DNA from: Jacaranda mimosifolia
Taxonomy: Eukaryota > Streptophyta > Magnoliopsida > Lamiales > Bignoniaceae
Length of the DNA stretch: 64,000 nucleotides
Assembly: GCA_018894105.1 (NCBI GenBank)
Contig: CM032119.1
Location: 18,989,246-19,053,245 of the forward strand
Direction of reading: 5' to 3'
Made by a program: the position numbers and the translations under genes. Shown here one piece after another: positions 22,839-35,079 of the stretch. How positions within the stretch are numbered: position 1 is the stretch's first letter; each line of letters starts with the position of its first letter. Below the pieces are notes generated by a model. That model ran no database searches and was not told where the DNA came from. It was given only the letters and a program-made list of their open reading frames with translations.

Positions 22839-24110
22839 CAGTTCTGCATGTTATTCCTCAAATCCTTATTCTTAACCGTTCATCACTACATTTTTCCAAA
22901 ATGTTATTAGTATTGCAGTAGATGAAACTTTTAAATAAAAAGAATAATGGTCTTTTTTCTTTATTTCCTGATTCTTTACAAACCTCAATGTACATCAAGA
23001 ACAAGAACTAATAACTTTTCAGACTACTTCATCCACATTCCACACAGTAATTCTCTAGTAATTTCTTTACAACTTTACCATTTTGTATATTTGTATCAAA
23101 AACTTAAAGAGAAAGGGTTGCCCAAAGAACAAGTTAGGGTTTTACCTTTCGCATATCTGCTGAGGTTGAGATAAACTCCCCTGAACTTAGGGTTTCTTCC
23201 ACCTCAAATCTGACTAAAAATTTTAGTAATTCAACAAGAACCAGCTCGCATTGCAACGCCAAATCGACCAATTCCTAAGAAAATGAAAAATCACATCTAA
23301 AAACTGAAATAGAATCCCGAAAGAACCCATCATTTCAGCCAGAAAATGGATTGAAGAAGAAATTAAGGTTTACAAATCAAAATTTCCATCATAATTTTTC
23401 TGAATTTCTTTTTCCAGTGGCATTTCTGGGCTGGGATTGGGGGTGGAGCTTAGGTGGATTTTTATTTAGTATGGTGGGCTTTTTGACGGAGGGAGAGGAT
23501 AAGTGTGAGAGTTCTTATAAGGTGGTACAAAGGTTTGGGGAAAAGTTGGTGCGTCCTCTAATGATTATAATAATTTTTGTCTTTATTACAATTATTTTTC
23601 AATTTCTTATAGTGAAGTTTTGGTGTAATATAATAATATTTTTTTCAAAAATTAAATTGCAATATCATTTTACATATATGATGATTAATTAATTTATTAA
23701 AAGTTATAATTGTAAAAATTTAAAGGAAAAACAAAATTATTGTCGAACAAAATTTTGAAGTGAACAAAACTTGAAAGAAAATATTGGAACAAAACTTTAA
23801 AAGCACATATAATAAAAATAAAAATTTATAGATGTAATGTCTTCAATGTATATGGAAATTAAACTGAGACAGAAAGTTTTGCCTTTAATCTGTCTCAAAA
23901 ATACATAATTAAGATGGATTATTTATGTGGGTAAAATAAATATTAAAAAATTAAAAATTTTATATGGATTAATGATGTCTATTTTTTGTCACTATGATTA
24001 TTTTTTGGTCCTTAATTTATAAATTTAAGACAAAATTGAATTTTGGTCTATATTCCGTCTTTCATTTGTTCAAGGAATTTTTTCCGTTTTAAAAATTCCG
24101 CCTTTGATAC
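22839..24110. other. CACTA right-side non-coding region
   Basis: The 5' side of the transposase unit. The segment 23130-23470 is richer in GC and looks leader-like on the minus strand. The segment 23850-24110 holds GACAGAAAGTTTTGCC / TCTGTCTCAAAA-type subterminal repeats matching those at the left end. Open frames such as 23351-23692 have no recognisable product. Confidence 0.5.
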
Positions 24111-24127
24111 CTTGTTCTATTGAAGTG

Positions 24128-25370
24128 TTGTTTGCGCGCCTATTGCAACAAACAAGTTATTCTTAAGTTGTTGGAATTAACTATAATATATTTTATTCAT
24201 TTAAGTTTAAAGACACACCATATCTTGAGCTTTTATGCCTCAGGAATAATAGGATCAACCACAATTGTAGTGGTTGGAGTAGAAGAAAAAGACACACCTA
24301 CAATTGCCACAGCATTTATATTGACTGAATATATATTTCAAATTTTTTAAATACATTACATTAAAACAAAGGTAAAAGTAATAGTTTTATACCATAATGA
24401 GCAGAAACATCGAGGTTTCTAACTGAAAGTATTGGCATGGCTTCTGTTGTGGCCATTATCAATTGGTCCTTTGATGTTGTAATATTGCTCCAAAGAGAAA
24501 GGATTATTGGTTTTTACCTATTACGTGTAGAATAAAGAAGAAACTTAATAAATAAGAGACATATAAAGATTAATGTTTTCAATGAAAACATAATGATTTT
24601 ATATATAAATAAATAACTCACTCATGATTCATCATTGCCAATTCATGGATGATATAAGATTTTGATAACCCTCCAAAAATTCTCTGCTCGTATTTCTTGA
24701 CAAAAATTGCCAAAACATCTTCAAAAAAATAAATAAATAAATTAGTTTTCCCATGTTCTTATTTTTAGAAACAATAATACAAATATATTAACTAAAATAT
24801 CAGCACTTACCTACAGTCCTCTTATAACTAACATGCATCATGGATGAAAATTCAACATAATTAGACAATAGAATTGAAGCTGGAATAACATGGTCTAGAA
24901 CCTTAGTGATAACAGTCCTCCGAGTCAAAATCCGTTCGAATTTGTTTCCAAATGTCTCATAATCTGGATTTGCATCAATAACCGTGCATTTGAGATGATA
25001 TAGGTATCCATCAATGACAAAGTCTTCTAAAACTAATTAATGTCTAGATCGAAAATCGTGGCAAGAACTCGAGCACCCTACATGTAGATAAATGTAATCT
25101 TGTATGTATTAACAAGAAAAATTAAACTTGTACTACTATTTCCATCACCACTGTACTAACAAAACAACATGCCAGTTGAGGTACATCAACATAAATATTT
25201 AAAAAATTAATACTTACCAATTCATCAACCAAAGTTATGCGTTCAATCTTCTTGGGCCATGCAAAGATTATCTTGAAGATGTTTTAGATTCCACCAAGTC
25301 TTTTGTACTCTAATTCCTTACATCTAGCGTAATATCTTTAATCTAGAGCAAGCGTTGTGTCATCTTCACC
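24128..25370 (-). pseudogene. RPA1-like gene of the Helitron, N-terminal part
   Basis: Exon-like pieces on the minus strand: about 25361-25213 reads like the first OB-fold start (MTQRLL then IKDITLDVRN and SLHGPRRLNA, with stops between). About 25090-24810 gives ARVLATIFDLDI, FVIDGYLYHLKCTVIDANPD, NKFERILTRRTVI and SNYVEFSSMM, as in the DUF223/RPA-like domain of Helitron-linked genes. About 24730-24620 gives FVKKYEQRIFGGLSKSYII, 24490-24400 gives AMPILSVRNLDVSAHYG, and 24330-24220 gives TPTTTIVVDPIIPEA. Stops lie inside several pieces. The rest of the gene continues at 15725, beyond the CACTA insertion. Confidence 0.65.
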
Positions 25371-26543
25371 TATAACAATATATTTAAAGGAAACACAAAA
25401 TAGCTATATGAGTTTAAAATCTATAAAATCCACACATTTATCAGATAGAGAAATTACAAAATATATCATATTACAGAATTAAAAAATTGAATGATTAAGT
25501 TATTATGTTAGTAATTTAAAAAAACACAAAAAAATAAGAACATATTTTCATTAAATCATATATTTCTCTATAGACAATATTCTTAGTGTACTGTCCGTCG
25601 TTAATGTCCTCATGAACAGGTTCAATAAGAATTTCATTGAAAATGCCTTCTGTGCTCTTGATAATACAACATATAATTTGCCATGAGAAAATATAGGTTG
25701 TGGTACCAACATAATTCAATGTTTGTCCTTGAGCTTTATTGCTTGTCATTGCAAAATATGATTTTATTGGAAATTGGAAATGACGAAAAGATATTGGGCA
25801 TTTTTCTCTTTTGTGCACTCAAATGGAATACGTGGAATAAAAACATATTCTCCTTTATGTTCACCTGTAGCTATTTTGGCTTCCATACAATTCTCACCAA
25901 TTGCAAGATTTCGACAAATTAAACGTGTCATGTTTGAAAGTCCTTCCATTGGATTCAAATTCCTTAACAGCATAACATGACAATTCATTTTAACAGTGAG
26001 ATTATGTGGAGCCAAACTACTGGAAGTAAAATTGCTAAAAAAATCCTCATATTGTCCTTGATCTTGTGGGTTCGAAACCTTATTGAAACTTACATATTGT
26101 TTAGGAACTCCCAGCAACTTATCAATAAGAATATTATCAATTTCTATCATACAATCATTTTTAGGAGTTAAAATTGCTTTATTAACTATATCATAAGCAT
26201 CATATGAATAAGAATTAATAGAAGAAAAAATATAATTTATCAATTTATGTATAGATGTTTCATGATCAATAAACAGTAAAAATATATCACTGGTTATTAT
26301 AATATTTTTATAAAAAATATATGGTTCAACTCCATCACCAATTCTCAATAAAAAAAAGCAGCAAATGAAGATTCTTCTTTTGCACATATATTTTCTTATA
26401 ATTGAAACTTTATTAACTATGGCCAAATGTTTGAAATAGCAAAACTTGAATTTATCATTTGAAACTTTGTTTCGAAAGATATAATAGGTAATGTTTGTCG
26501 AAAATCTCCTCCAAACACTACAACTTTTCCACCAAATAATTTA

Positions 26544-27982
26544 GGGTGAATTACAGCTACTGCCCCTGAGGTATGGCGTAATTATGAAAAAGTCCTTTTT
26601 TTTTTTTAAATTACAAAAATCTCCATGAGGTTTATCACCCTCCAACAAATTAACCCAGCCGTTAGTTGCCGTTAGGGTTTATGAAAAACCTTGTTAAAAA
26701 TGGCACGTAAAATTCTAAAATTACCCTTCAGGTTAAAACCTCAATTTTGACATGTCTAACCCTAATATGTGGATGAAAACAATTTTAAGGGTTGTATCAT
26801 CATATTTTGAATTTATATAAGGATTAAATAGCAATATTGCTACACTATAAGGGATTAATTGTAAGAAAACTATAAGGGTTAATATAGATACATATATATA
26901 TATGCATATTTACACACATACACACACATGTACCACCTCCACCCAGCCAGATCTGGCCCTGCTAGCAGCCAGTCGCCATGGAGCTACTGCTAAGTGGCCG
27001 CCATGGCAGCAGCATCATGGCGCGGGCACCTGGCCATGGCTGCTATGGTAGCAACAGCATGGCAGCAGCCACTTGGCAGCCAATGGCTGTCTGCTACCCA
27101 TGGCAGCCACAGCTAGCGGCCATGGTCTGTGGAAGAGGAGAATAAGGGGGCATTTGTAATTTTTTTTAAAAAAAATATTTTTTTAATTAATAAATTATTT
27201 AGTTAAAAAATATATATTTACTTATTATTTTTTAATTATTTATTTATTTTAGATATATTTATTATTTTGATAAATAATTTAATTATTTTAAATATCTTTA
27301 TCTTAGATGTGATTATTATTTTAATAAATATTTAATTAAATGTAAAAAAAATATCTTTTTTAATTACTAAATGATTTAGTTAAAATACATATTTAAATTT
27401 TTTTACATATTTATTATTAAGTAATATAGTTTTGTTATTTTATTGCATTTTTAGTTAATTAATCAATGTAACTAAATTTTATTGATTATTTTAGATATAT
27501 TTGTTATTTAAACAAATAATTTAATTGTTTTAAATATCTTTATTTAGATATAATTATTATTTTAATATATAGTTTAATTAAATTTAATTAAATTATTTTA
27601 GATATGTTTATTAGTTTAATATTGTTAAATATGTAACTTAGTTAATAAATATTATTTCTTATCTAATATTTATTAAATAAATTTGATTATAGAAATATAT
27701 TATTTTACATATATATATATATATATACACTATTCAATATCATGCAAAATTTCAAGATGCCATAATACATAAAGGGGCATTCCATTCTTTTGCCATTTCA
27801 TCAATTTTCAGCTTTTTTTTTTTTTTTTAATAGTTTTGTTGTTTGGACATTTTGTCTTTTCACATTTTCCGCCTACCTTACAAATATGTTTGTCAATTTA
27901 GGGGTTTTTATGTAATTTTTGAAAAAGCAAGGACCATTTCATAATTACGCTAAACCTCTGGGGTGGTAGTCGTAATTCACCC
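26544..27982. mobile_element. Mutator-like element (MULE-1) in the helicase, 9-bp TSD
   Basis: 1439 bp. The ends are inverted repeats of about 55-60 bp: left GGGTGAATTACAGCTACTGC..., right ...GGTAGTCGTAATTCACCC. The flanks AATAATTTA are identical at 26535-26543 and 27983-27991, the 9-bp size usual for Mutator. The interior has no transposase. It holds a GC-rich block (26925-27140) and a long AT-rich tract (27150-27720). Removing the element and one TSD copy brings the helicase frame back together across the site. Confidence 0.93.
26925..27140. other. GC-rich cargo block of MULE-1
   Basis: About 215 bp, much richer in GC than its surroundings, with repeated CATGGCAGCAGC / GGCCATGG words. It might be a captured piece of a gene or a CTG/GCA-type repeat. 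Translations in several frames give only Ala/Ser/His-rich low-complexity sequence. Confidence 0.5.
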
Positions 27983-28429
27983 AATAATTTATTATGCTCG
28001 TCTGTAATATCCCTCAGTAATCTATCAAACGATTCAATTATTTTTTGGTTTGCCATATATTCCTCATCCCAAATAAATAATTTTGACAAAAGAATCAACT
28101 TTTCAAGACTTGATTCCTTATTTATTTTAGCTTCTTATTTTTGGTTAGGTTTAATAGGAAGTTTGAATCTAGAATGGGAGTTTTACCACCAAACAACAGT
28201 GAGGCTACTACATCAGATGTTGCTACAGCCAAACTAATATGACCTCTTGATCTTACATATGCAAGCAGAGCTTTATACAAAAATATTTTACCTATTCCAG
28301 CAAGTCCGTCAATAAGAAAAGATCCAAATTCATTAAAGTTTATTTTATGTAGAATGGCTTTAAAAGCATCTTTTTGTCTTGCATTGAATTGCTGGATTGC
28401 AAGCAAATCATTAGATGACACATGGATAC

Positions 28430-31400
28430 TTTATTCATAATTAAGTTCTCTGAAAAAACATTCTTCCTCAATTAATCTTTGAAAATGAGGTGCTAACGAG
28501 AAATCATGAATCAATTTTCCCATACACATAATGAATTCATCAATACTATACAATTTTTTTCAACTTCTAATTTCGTCAAACTTTAATTCTTGAATAATCA
28601 TCTGACAAGACATCCATGAATTTAAACAATAAATTTTTAGATTCAGGTGGAGCACAACAGACTAATAAAACTGCATAACTTTCTAAGTGTTGAAGGCATT
28701 TGAAAATGAGCTGTCTCCTCTAAATATTGTTTTGCATATAAATCAGATTTTAAATACCCCTTATGAAGCACAACTAGCCTAAAAGAATTATATAATTTAT
28801 TATCTACAATGAGTAAATTTTGGTATGATGTAGGTCCTCAAACATTTGCTAAAAGTATTTTCAAGAAATAACGTTTGCCTCAATAGGATCAACTACAGCT
28901 ATTCTACCTACAACAATGTTGTTTTTGTAATTTCCAACGTCTGTTTTTTCTTTCCCAAACAAAGAATTCAGGAAATTCTGCATACAAAAGATTAAGTTTC
29001 TTTGCATCAGCATTATTAGCATTCATTAAAAAAATTCAGTTAGCATAGTTCTACCAACAAAGGGATTCATCATTAACTCACTAAGAGGTCTCTTTCGACC
29101 AAAACTAATATATTGTTGATTAGGCAAGTGTATCAGCAATACAATGACTGGTGGATACATTTCTGTTATATCAAATGAATAAATACGCCAAAAGCATCTA
29201 CTACCGAAATCCACCTACCTTTTTTGAATTCTTTGATTTCATCTACATTATTTACAAAAGATTCATCAACTATACTATAGGAAATTCGATCATGGCCCTT
29301 GTATATATATTTACACAAATACTTAACAAGTTTAAAATCTGAACATGCTTCAATATTAATATGACAATCAAATCTAGCAAGCAAATATGAAAAGTATGGG
29401 ACAATAAATCTATTATCTAAATATGCATTGCATAAAAAGACTTTTCGTCCATTATTTCTTCTTTTATAAATTTGGATAAACTACTCTTCCATGTGTTGTG
29501 ACGTCACTATATTCTTTAGGATATCTATTTTTACAAAAACTATCCTTCATACAAATATTTTTTGGATTAATAGCACCACAAAGTTCGTGCATCATGTGTG
29601 AGATAACATATGAATATAACAATGAAGTACTATCATTAAGAATTTCGTCTGAGATTATCTAATCATAAAATTCAGGAGAAGTCAATGATGTTGTTTAAGT
29701 ATGATTATCTAATGAGCATGTGGTAATCTTCTTTTTTGATATTCAACTACATAAACATATGCTGCAACTTCCCCCAAAAGTTTTTTACAAATAACCTCAT
29801 CCTTAAATTCCTCAAGCTTTACCTTAAACACACGCACCACCAAATCTGGTCTATCTTGCACATCTTCTGTTGGTAATAAATGCATTTTTATTTCTTTCCA
29901 AGTTGGATTAGATTACATGTCATAGTAATAAAAATGTCTGGCTTCCAAAACCTCTGCATTAATGCCATGGCATTTATATGTCTCTTCATCACATTCCTTG
30001 GTCTACCAATTAATGAGGATGGCAAAATTGTTCGTTGTCCTATCTGTGTAGGATCACTAATGCCATCTACAACTAACGTATCTACTATACATTATAGAGT
30101 TTAAGTTCAATCATCCATCTGTTGTTATTCCATTCTATAATAATCTAAATTTTAGGTCTCTATTTTGATGTACGAATCGGTTGCATGTTGTTTACTCAAT
30201 GTCCCAACATGTAGTATACAACAAAAGTCAATCTCTCGCATTTGACTTCTATAATAGATATATTTTCGACAAGAAATATTTGTTGTTTTCTTCTTATTTT
30301 GTGAATACACTGCCACATTATTAACATAAAATAAGTAATTAGAAATGTTAATTTTGCAATTCAATAATATGATTTTGTTAAAATATGATATTTTATCAAT
30401 ATAAATACCTTGTTCCTCGATTTGTATAACTTCAGTTGTTGATTGGCCAATGGCTAGAGCAACAATATTTTGACCACTACAATATGCTCTACTTTATCGC
30501 AAGTAAGTTAAGTGCTCAATGCCAATATGCCAGTCAGGCTCACCATATGGAACAACAACGGATATTGGAGAGGATCATAACAACCATATTGTTATAAAAT
30601 TGAATGTGATTGACTATTAACACCAAGTACTCTAATGTCTTTATTTAAATCCTCTGGATCATCTATACTTCCATCCCATATTGCTGTGACATGTTGTTCT
30701 GCAGGAAGATTATATGTTTTTTTATTTACATTTGGGTGGATTCATAAAACAATAGTGTAATTATTTAAGTTATCCCACAATCTTAATCGTTTGAAAGTAC
30801 GAAAATAAGGATTATCCGCAAAAGCCTTTTGAAGAATATTAAGAATATTAGGATCCAATTCAAATTTCCTAAAAGTTCCCACATTATTATCATTAGATGT
30901 AACTAAAAAGAAAAGTTGTTATCTCCTACGCAATTCTACTGAAGCATTAAATCTTTCGAGTCTATGTGAAACTCGCCCATAACTTTTACTGTATACACTC
31001 CTTTATTACTCCAACAATAATTAGGGTCTGTTTTCATATCAATAGAAGTGAGAGCTAAATTATTGTTATATGTTTGAACTCCTTGTCAAAAACATTTAGC
31101 ACTATCAAATATATCAGATGTGAAAAGATTATGCAGTATTAGATTGCATGTTAAAGGAGCCAGTGCAACTTCTCCTAAAGAGCAACAAAAACTAGGTGGC
31201 TCTCGGAAGAATCTAAAAGCATGGCGATATTGACAAAGAGATGCATTTGGTAATTCCCAAGTTGTTACTGCCATGTCAGAAGTTCTTGGAAAATGGTTTT
31301 GAGATTGGATATCAGCTACACGCCGATTGACTATAGTACTAGGACCAAATATGTTATTATCTACAATAGAATTATTTCAAAATAAGTAATATTGATTACA

Positions 31401-31990
31401 AATAATAATATTTTAATTTATAAATGTGTAAATAACCATTGATATATTAATTATCTTAGTAATAATGATAATAGCATACATATAATAATATTGTTTTCTT
31501 TATATTCATATCACTAACAGAAAGATATTCAAAATTATTATTGCTCACGTCTCCTAAACAAATAATCATATCCTATTAAAACTGCATATTAATTAATTTA
31601 TAGACAATATTTTTTTGTGGACTTCTATATTTATCAAAAACCATAAATCTATATTTTCATAATACCGTGATTAACTGCATCTATAGAACCTTGGTTACTT
31701 GGGCCTACCCCAAAAGTAATGATAATTTGTTCAATTGGAATATTTGATGCTCCATGCAAAGAAAACTGATTGGAAGAATTTAATTGTGCATTGCGATGGA
31801 TGGATTGGTCTCAACCATCGATGATTGTTCTGTTATGTGAATACCCCCAGGTTTCTCTACACTAATACGATGCCTATATTGTTTCCTACATCGCGTGAGA
31901 AGATGATCCTTCTTCTCCCCACACATCAATTTGTATGCTAACCTAGCCTTATCAGACACCTCCACCTTTCTTCATCTTGATCCTTTCAAA
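28430..31990 (-). pseudogene. Helitron Rep (HUH endonuclease) region
   Basis: The N-terminal half of the Helitron transposase. Pieces in minus-strand order: 31965-31780, Helitron-like N-terminal segment (ARLAYKLMCGEKKDHLLTR); 31274-31086, a zinc-binding-like part (ASLCQYRHAFRFFREPPSFC); 30900-30480, with RTFKRLRLWDNLNNYTIVL and YDPLQYPLLF; 29960-29690, with PDIFITMTCNPTWKEIK, QDRPDLVVRVFKVKLEEFK and the HUH motif QKRRLPHAH; 29384-29166, with the two-tyrosine motif LVKYLCKYIYKGHDRI. The HUH histidines and the Tyr-x3-Tyr pair (nicking and joining residues) are still there, but a stop follows the HUH motif directly and other stops and frameshifts abound. Confidence 0.8.
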
Positions 31991-33106
31991 GCTACAATAT
32001 ATATAATCCTAATGCCTCACTATAATAGAACAACAATTATTTTAAAAGAAAACATACATGAATGAAAAAAATAAATGCAACGATATTTACACAGAACACA
32101 GACAAAACTACACAAGGAACACATAAAAAAATATATACACATCAAAAAATAGTTCAATAAAAATAAAAAATACACTATAATATTAAAAGTACAACTCATC
32201 AAAAACTAAAAAATACAAATAAAAACCGTAAAAGATACAACAAATAAAAACAGAATGCACAAAAGATAATGGAACTATTCTTCATAAAAATAAACAAATT
32301 ATCAAAAATTGCTGGTAATATACTAACAACTAAATTGCAGACTCATCAAAGATATTGGCAAATTCTTGGTAGAAGTTTGTTTCAAGGCAAACAAAGCACC
32401 TCCCACCACAATTACAATATGAAAAAAAATCATACACAAGAGGAAAATGCTAACATTAATCACATTATTTTATAAAAAAAGGAGCCTGACCTCATTATCT
32501 TAAACAATACAAACAAAAATCAATTTTAGAGTACAACAATAATATACATAACTAAAAAGTTATCACACATCACGCAAGAAACACACAAACCTTAAAAACC
32601 AAGAAGAAAAACTTATCAACACTTTTTTTTAAGAATTAGAATTACTAAATAATCACTAATTATACTAACAAGTACATATTTTAAAAAATAAAAGGCAATT
32701 CAAGTTTCTTCGGAAGCCCAAAAAGTCAAATAATCTTCTATAGTAAATATCTGCTAACTAACAGATTACTCAATACAAGCAAAAAAAACCAACAAGCCAA
32801 CACATAAGCCTAAGCAAGCAAGATTGGAAAACAACAAAAAAGGAGCAAACTCAAATGAGTAACATTAAATAAATAGGAGGTACACCAGTGGTAATGAAAA
32901 ACACCTGAATAACAATCCTTGAAATCCAACTAAAACAACTCCTGCAACCACTACAATATATAAGCACACCTTATGCATCAAAACTATGAGATCATACTAT
33001 ATTCAGACAATGGAACCAAATTAAAAATATATAAGAATACATATAAAAGAAATAATCATACTCCTCTTAATCTATTTATTTAATTACATACATACCCAGA
33101 AAACAA
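31991..33106. other. A-rich sequence upstream of the Helitron genes
   Basis: Strand-biased A-rich DNA without a gene. The Helitron 5' leader and its terminus are expected here, but no TC end can be assigned. Confidence 0.4.
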
Positions 33107-33502
33107 TCTATACTATTAATAAAGAGTCTATCCCCCTTTTGGTGTGTTTTCAAGTGTCTATCCTAAAATATCCTCATTTTTTTTTTAAATTTTCATATCC
33201 ATACAAAATAACTACCATCCCTCTACCTCTCTACCTCTCCTCTCACTACTACATCCATAAAGGATCTACATAGTTATACATATTTCTATTTTCTCAACTT
33301 TTTCTTGCTGGTATGATTTCTCCCATTTAAACTATTTTTTATTTTCGTTATGTTATTATTTTTTTTTCAAGGATGCATGAATAAGTTTGACATAGGTGTT
33401 AATTGATTGATTTTTTTCTCTATTATAGTAGTTATTTTCAAGCCATTTGAATTACATTAGTTTTTATTTTTATTATATACACACGCATCAAGTGTGTACT
33501 AG
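33107..33502 (+). mobile_element. Candidate short non-autonomous Helitron
   Basis: The left end TCTATACTATTAATAAAGAG, preceded by A, is like plant Helitron 5' ends. About 395 bp later, TACACAC-GCATCAA-GTGTGTA forms a 7-bp stem-loop, directly followed by CTAG at 33499-33502. The base after CTAG is G, not the usual T, which lowers confidence. No coding sequence. Confidence 0.4.
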
Positions 33503-33683
33503 GTGCTACTAAAAAGTAAGCAAACTAGATGAATAATATTAAATAAAATAGACACATACCTGTGGAAATGGAGATTAATTGAAAAACAATACTTGAAGTT
33601 TAACCAAAACAACCACTGCAATGACTATAACACAAAAACACACCTTACATATCAATAAAAATGTAAAGGTCATGGTATATTTA

Positions 33684-33699
33684 GGGGGGGGGGGGGGGG
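33684..33699 (+). repeat. G16 homopolymer
   Basis: Sixteen consecutive G residues in otherwise A/T-rich DNA. The length may be uncertain because of sequencing or assembly. Confidence 0.85.
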
Positions 33700-34348
33700 A
33701 AGCCTGCAATTGACAATAAGTAAGAATACACATAAAACAAATAATCCTACTTTAATTAATGTTTCTATAACACACATAAACAATTAATCGTATCATAAAT
33801 AAGGCCCAAAACAGGCAAATAACTACAAAATAAATGGCCAAAACAAATTTATATAAAATCCAGCAACTGTTCAATACCTATTAGTATCAATACAAAATTA
33901 ATTGATAAATTTCTAATTTTATTAAACCCTAAATCCTTCTCACAAAAAATTTGCTAAAAGTTAAACATAAAAACTGACAAGATGTTAAACAACTTTGAAA
34001 CAAGACACAGAATATCGAACATAAATGCCATTTTCTCATGCATCAAAGTGATCAAAACATGAGCATGCAAGATAAATATACAAATATACCAATAAATAAA
34101 TAATGTAACTGTAGTGGGTGACAACATTTTTTGATTCACTTCTTGGATATTCCAATAGCTTGACAAAACCAGAATAATGATAATTACGTTAGTCTTACAC
34201 TTGCCTATTTTACCAATATAAAACAACAAATTTGAATGCAAAGCCACTCAAATACTATTATATCTACCTTAGTCTCACACTTGCTAAAATATAAACAAGA
34301 ATTTCGAATGTAAAGCCATTGACATATGTACTATTTAAAAAAGAAAGG

Positions 34349-35079
34349 GCTCTTACTCTCATATAATGCTAGTTTTTTTTTGTGGTACACCAAAATATAT
34401 ATTACCCAAAATACCCCTATGAGATATAAACTAAACCTATATAAATTTTCAAAAGTTTTATCTATACGTATAAACTCCCCACTCATTCTCTCTCTTCCAT
34501 AACTCCCTCATTCCACTAACTATTCTTCACTCTAACATGTATAACCCCCACCACCACCACCACACTAATTCTCTATCTTCTAATACTATAACTCCTTCAA
34601 TAGATCTAACTGCAGGTAAGATTTTCCATATACTTTCTACCAAAGGTAATAATACTACGTGTTTAATTGTAATATTTAATGAGATTGATGTGTTTTTAAT
34701 AATTGATTTATTTGAATTTTTGTTTGATTTGTAGGCATTCTACAGAAGTTTACTTAATTACTCTAATTTCTCCTGTTTCATTTTTTATTTTTTTTGTTCG
34801 TAAATTCAAAATATTATTATTGTGCCATCAAAATTTCAAGCAAAGCAGGTGATTGGCGGATATTCAGGTTTATAGATATATTTGTCAATAATATTTATGA
34901 TAATGTTTTTTTTGCCATTTAAATGGAAAAGAGATTGATGGGTGGTGCAGTGGGTCTCCGAATCGGTGCCGGCACTCCGCTGACGCATTGTTCAAAATAG
35001 CGGATTTTTTCACAAAGGTGATGATGCATTTTTAGTGAAAGGGAGTTTTGTTGGTTTAAGGAAAATTAACTCCCACTAG
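34349..35079 (+). mobile_element. Weak candidate for a second short Helitron
   Basis: TCTTACTCTCATATAATGCT followed by GGTACACC and TTACCCAAAATACCCC resembles the 5' sequences at 33107 and (minus strand) 49211. A possible 3' end is the stem GGGAGTT/AACTCCC before ACTAG at 35075-35079, followed by T. The loop is unusually long, about 20 nt. No coding sequence is recognised. A GC-rich patch lies at about 34935-34990. Confidence 0.25.

Larger units (their letters stand above)
16018..24127 (-). mobile_element. CACTA (En/Spm) DNA transposon with TNP2-type transposase
   Basis: Left end 16018 begins CACTGTAAGAGTACAGGG; right end 24127, read inward on the minus strand, begins CACTTCAATAGAACAAGG. The two terminal inverted repeats align over about 30 bp with mismatches and end in the CACT of CACTA elements. 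The 3-bp flanks are GTG and TTG (two of three match, as expected for an old copy). Both ends are followed inward by dense short repeats of CCGTCTCAA/TTGAGACGG type. The transposase genes lie on the minus strand. The element sits inside the RPA-like gene of the Helitron. Confidence 0.85.
25516..28421 (-). pseudogene. Helitron PIF1-like helicase (split by a MULE)
   Basis: The C-terminal SF1 helicase of a Helitron Rep-helicase protein. Motif I at 28421-28122 reads DGLAGIGKIFLYKALLAYVR, where the invariant Walker A Thr is Ile. Walker B follows at about 28080 as LFIWDEEYMANQKIIESF. After the MULE, motif III FGGDFRQTLPI is at about 26480. Then come LRIGDGVEP, AILTPKNDCMIEIDNIL, PPH-like APHNLTVKMNC, VMLLRNLNPMEGLSNMTRLI and, in another frame, YFAMTSNKAQGQTLNYVG (about 25765-25690). 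The helicase would unwind DNA during rolling-circle transposition. Frameshifts near 28125 and 25790, the Walker A change and the MULE make it inactive. Confidence 0.85.
14870..31990 (-). mobile_element. Old autonomous-type Helitron, fragmented by later insertions
   Basis: On the minus strand the order is Helitron Rep region (about 31990-28440), PIF1-like helicase (28421-25516), then an RPA-like gene (about 25370-14870). This is the gene set of plant autonomous Helitrons. It is interrupted by a CACTA element in the RPA-like part and a MULE in the helicase. Coordinates are the span of recognisable coding DNA; neither the 5' TC end nor the 3' CTRR end was found. Many stops show that it is inactive. 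Confidence 0.8.

Noticed and set aside
25683..25980. Plus-strand frames opposite the Helitron helicase
   Set aside because: They are mirror frames of the helicase C-terminal region, whose motifs are clear on the minus strand.
34920..35000. Short GC-rich coding-like patch (ATGGAAAAGAGATTGATGGG...)
   Set aside because: It stops after about 25 codons, with no recognised homology or splice context.
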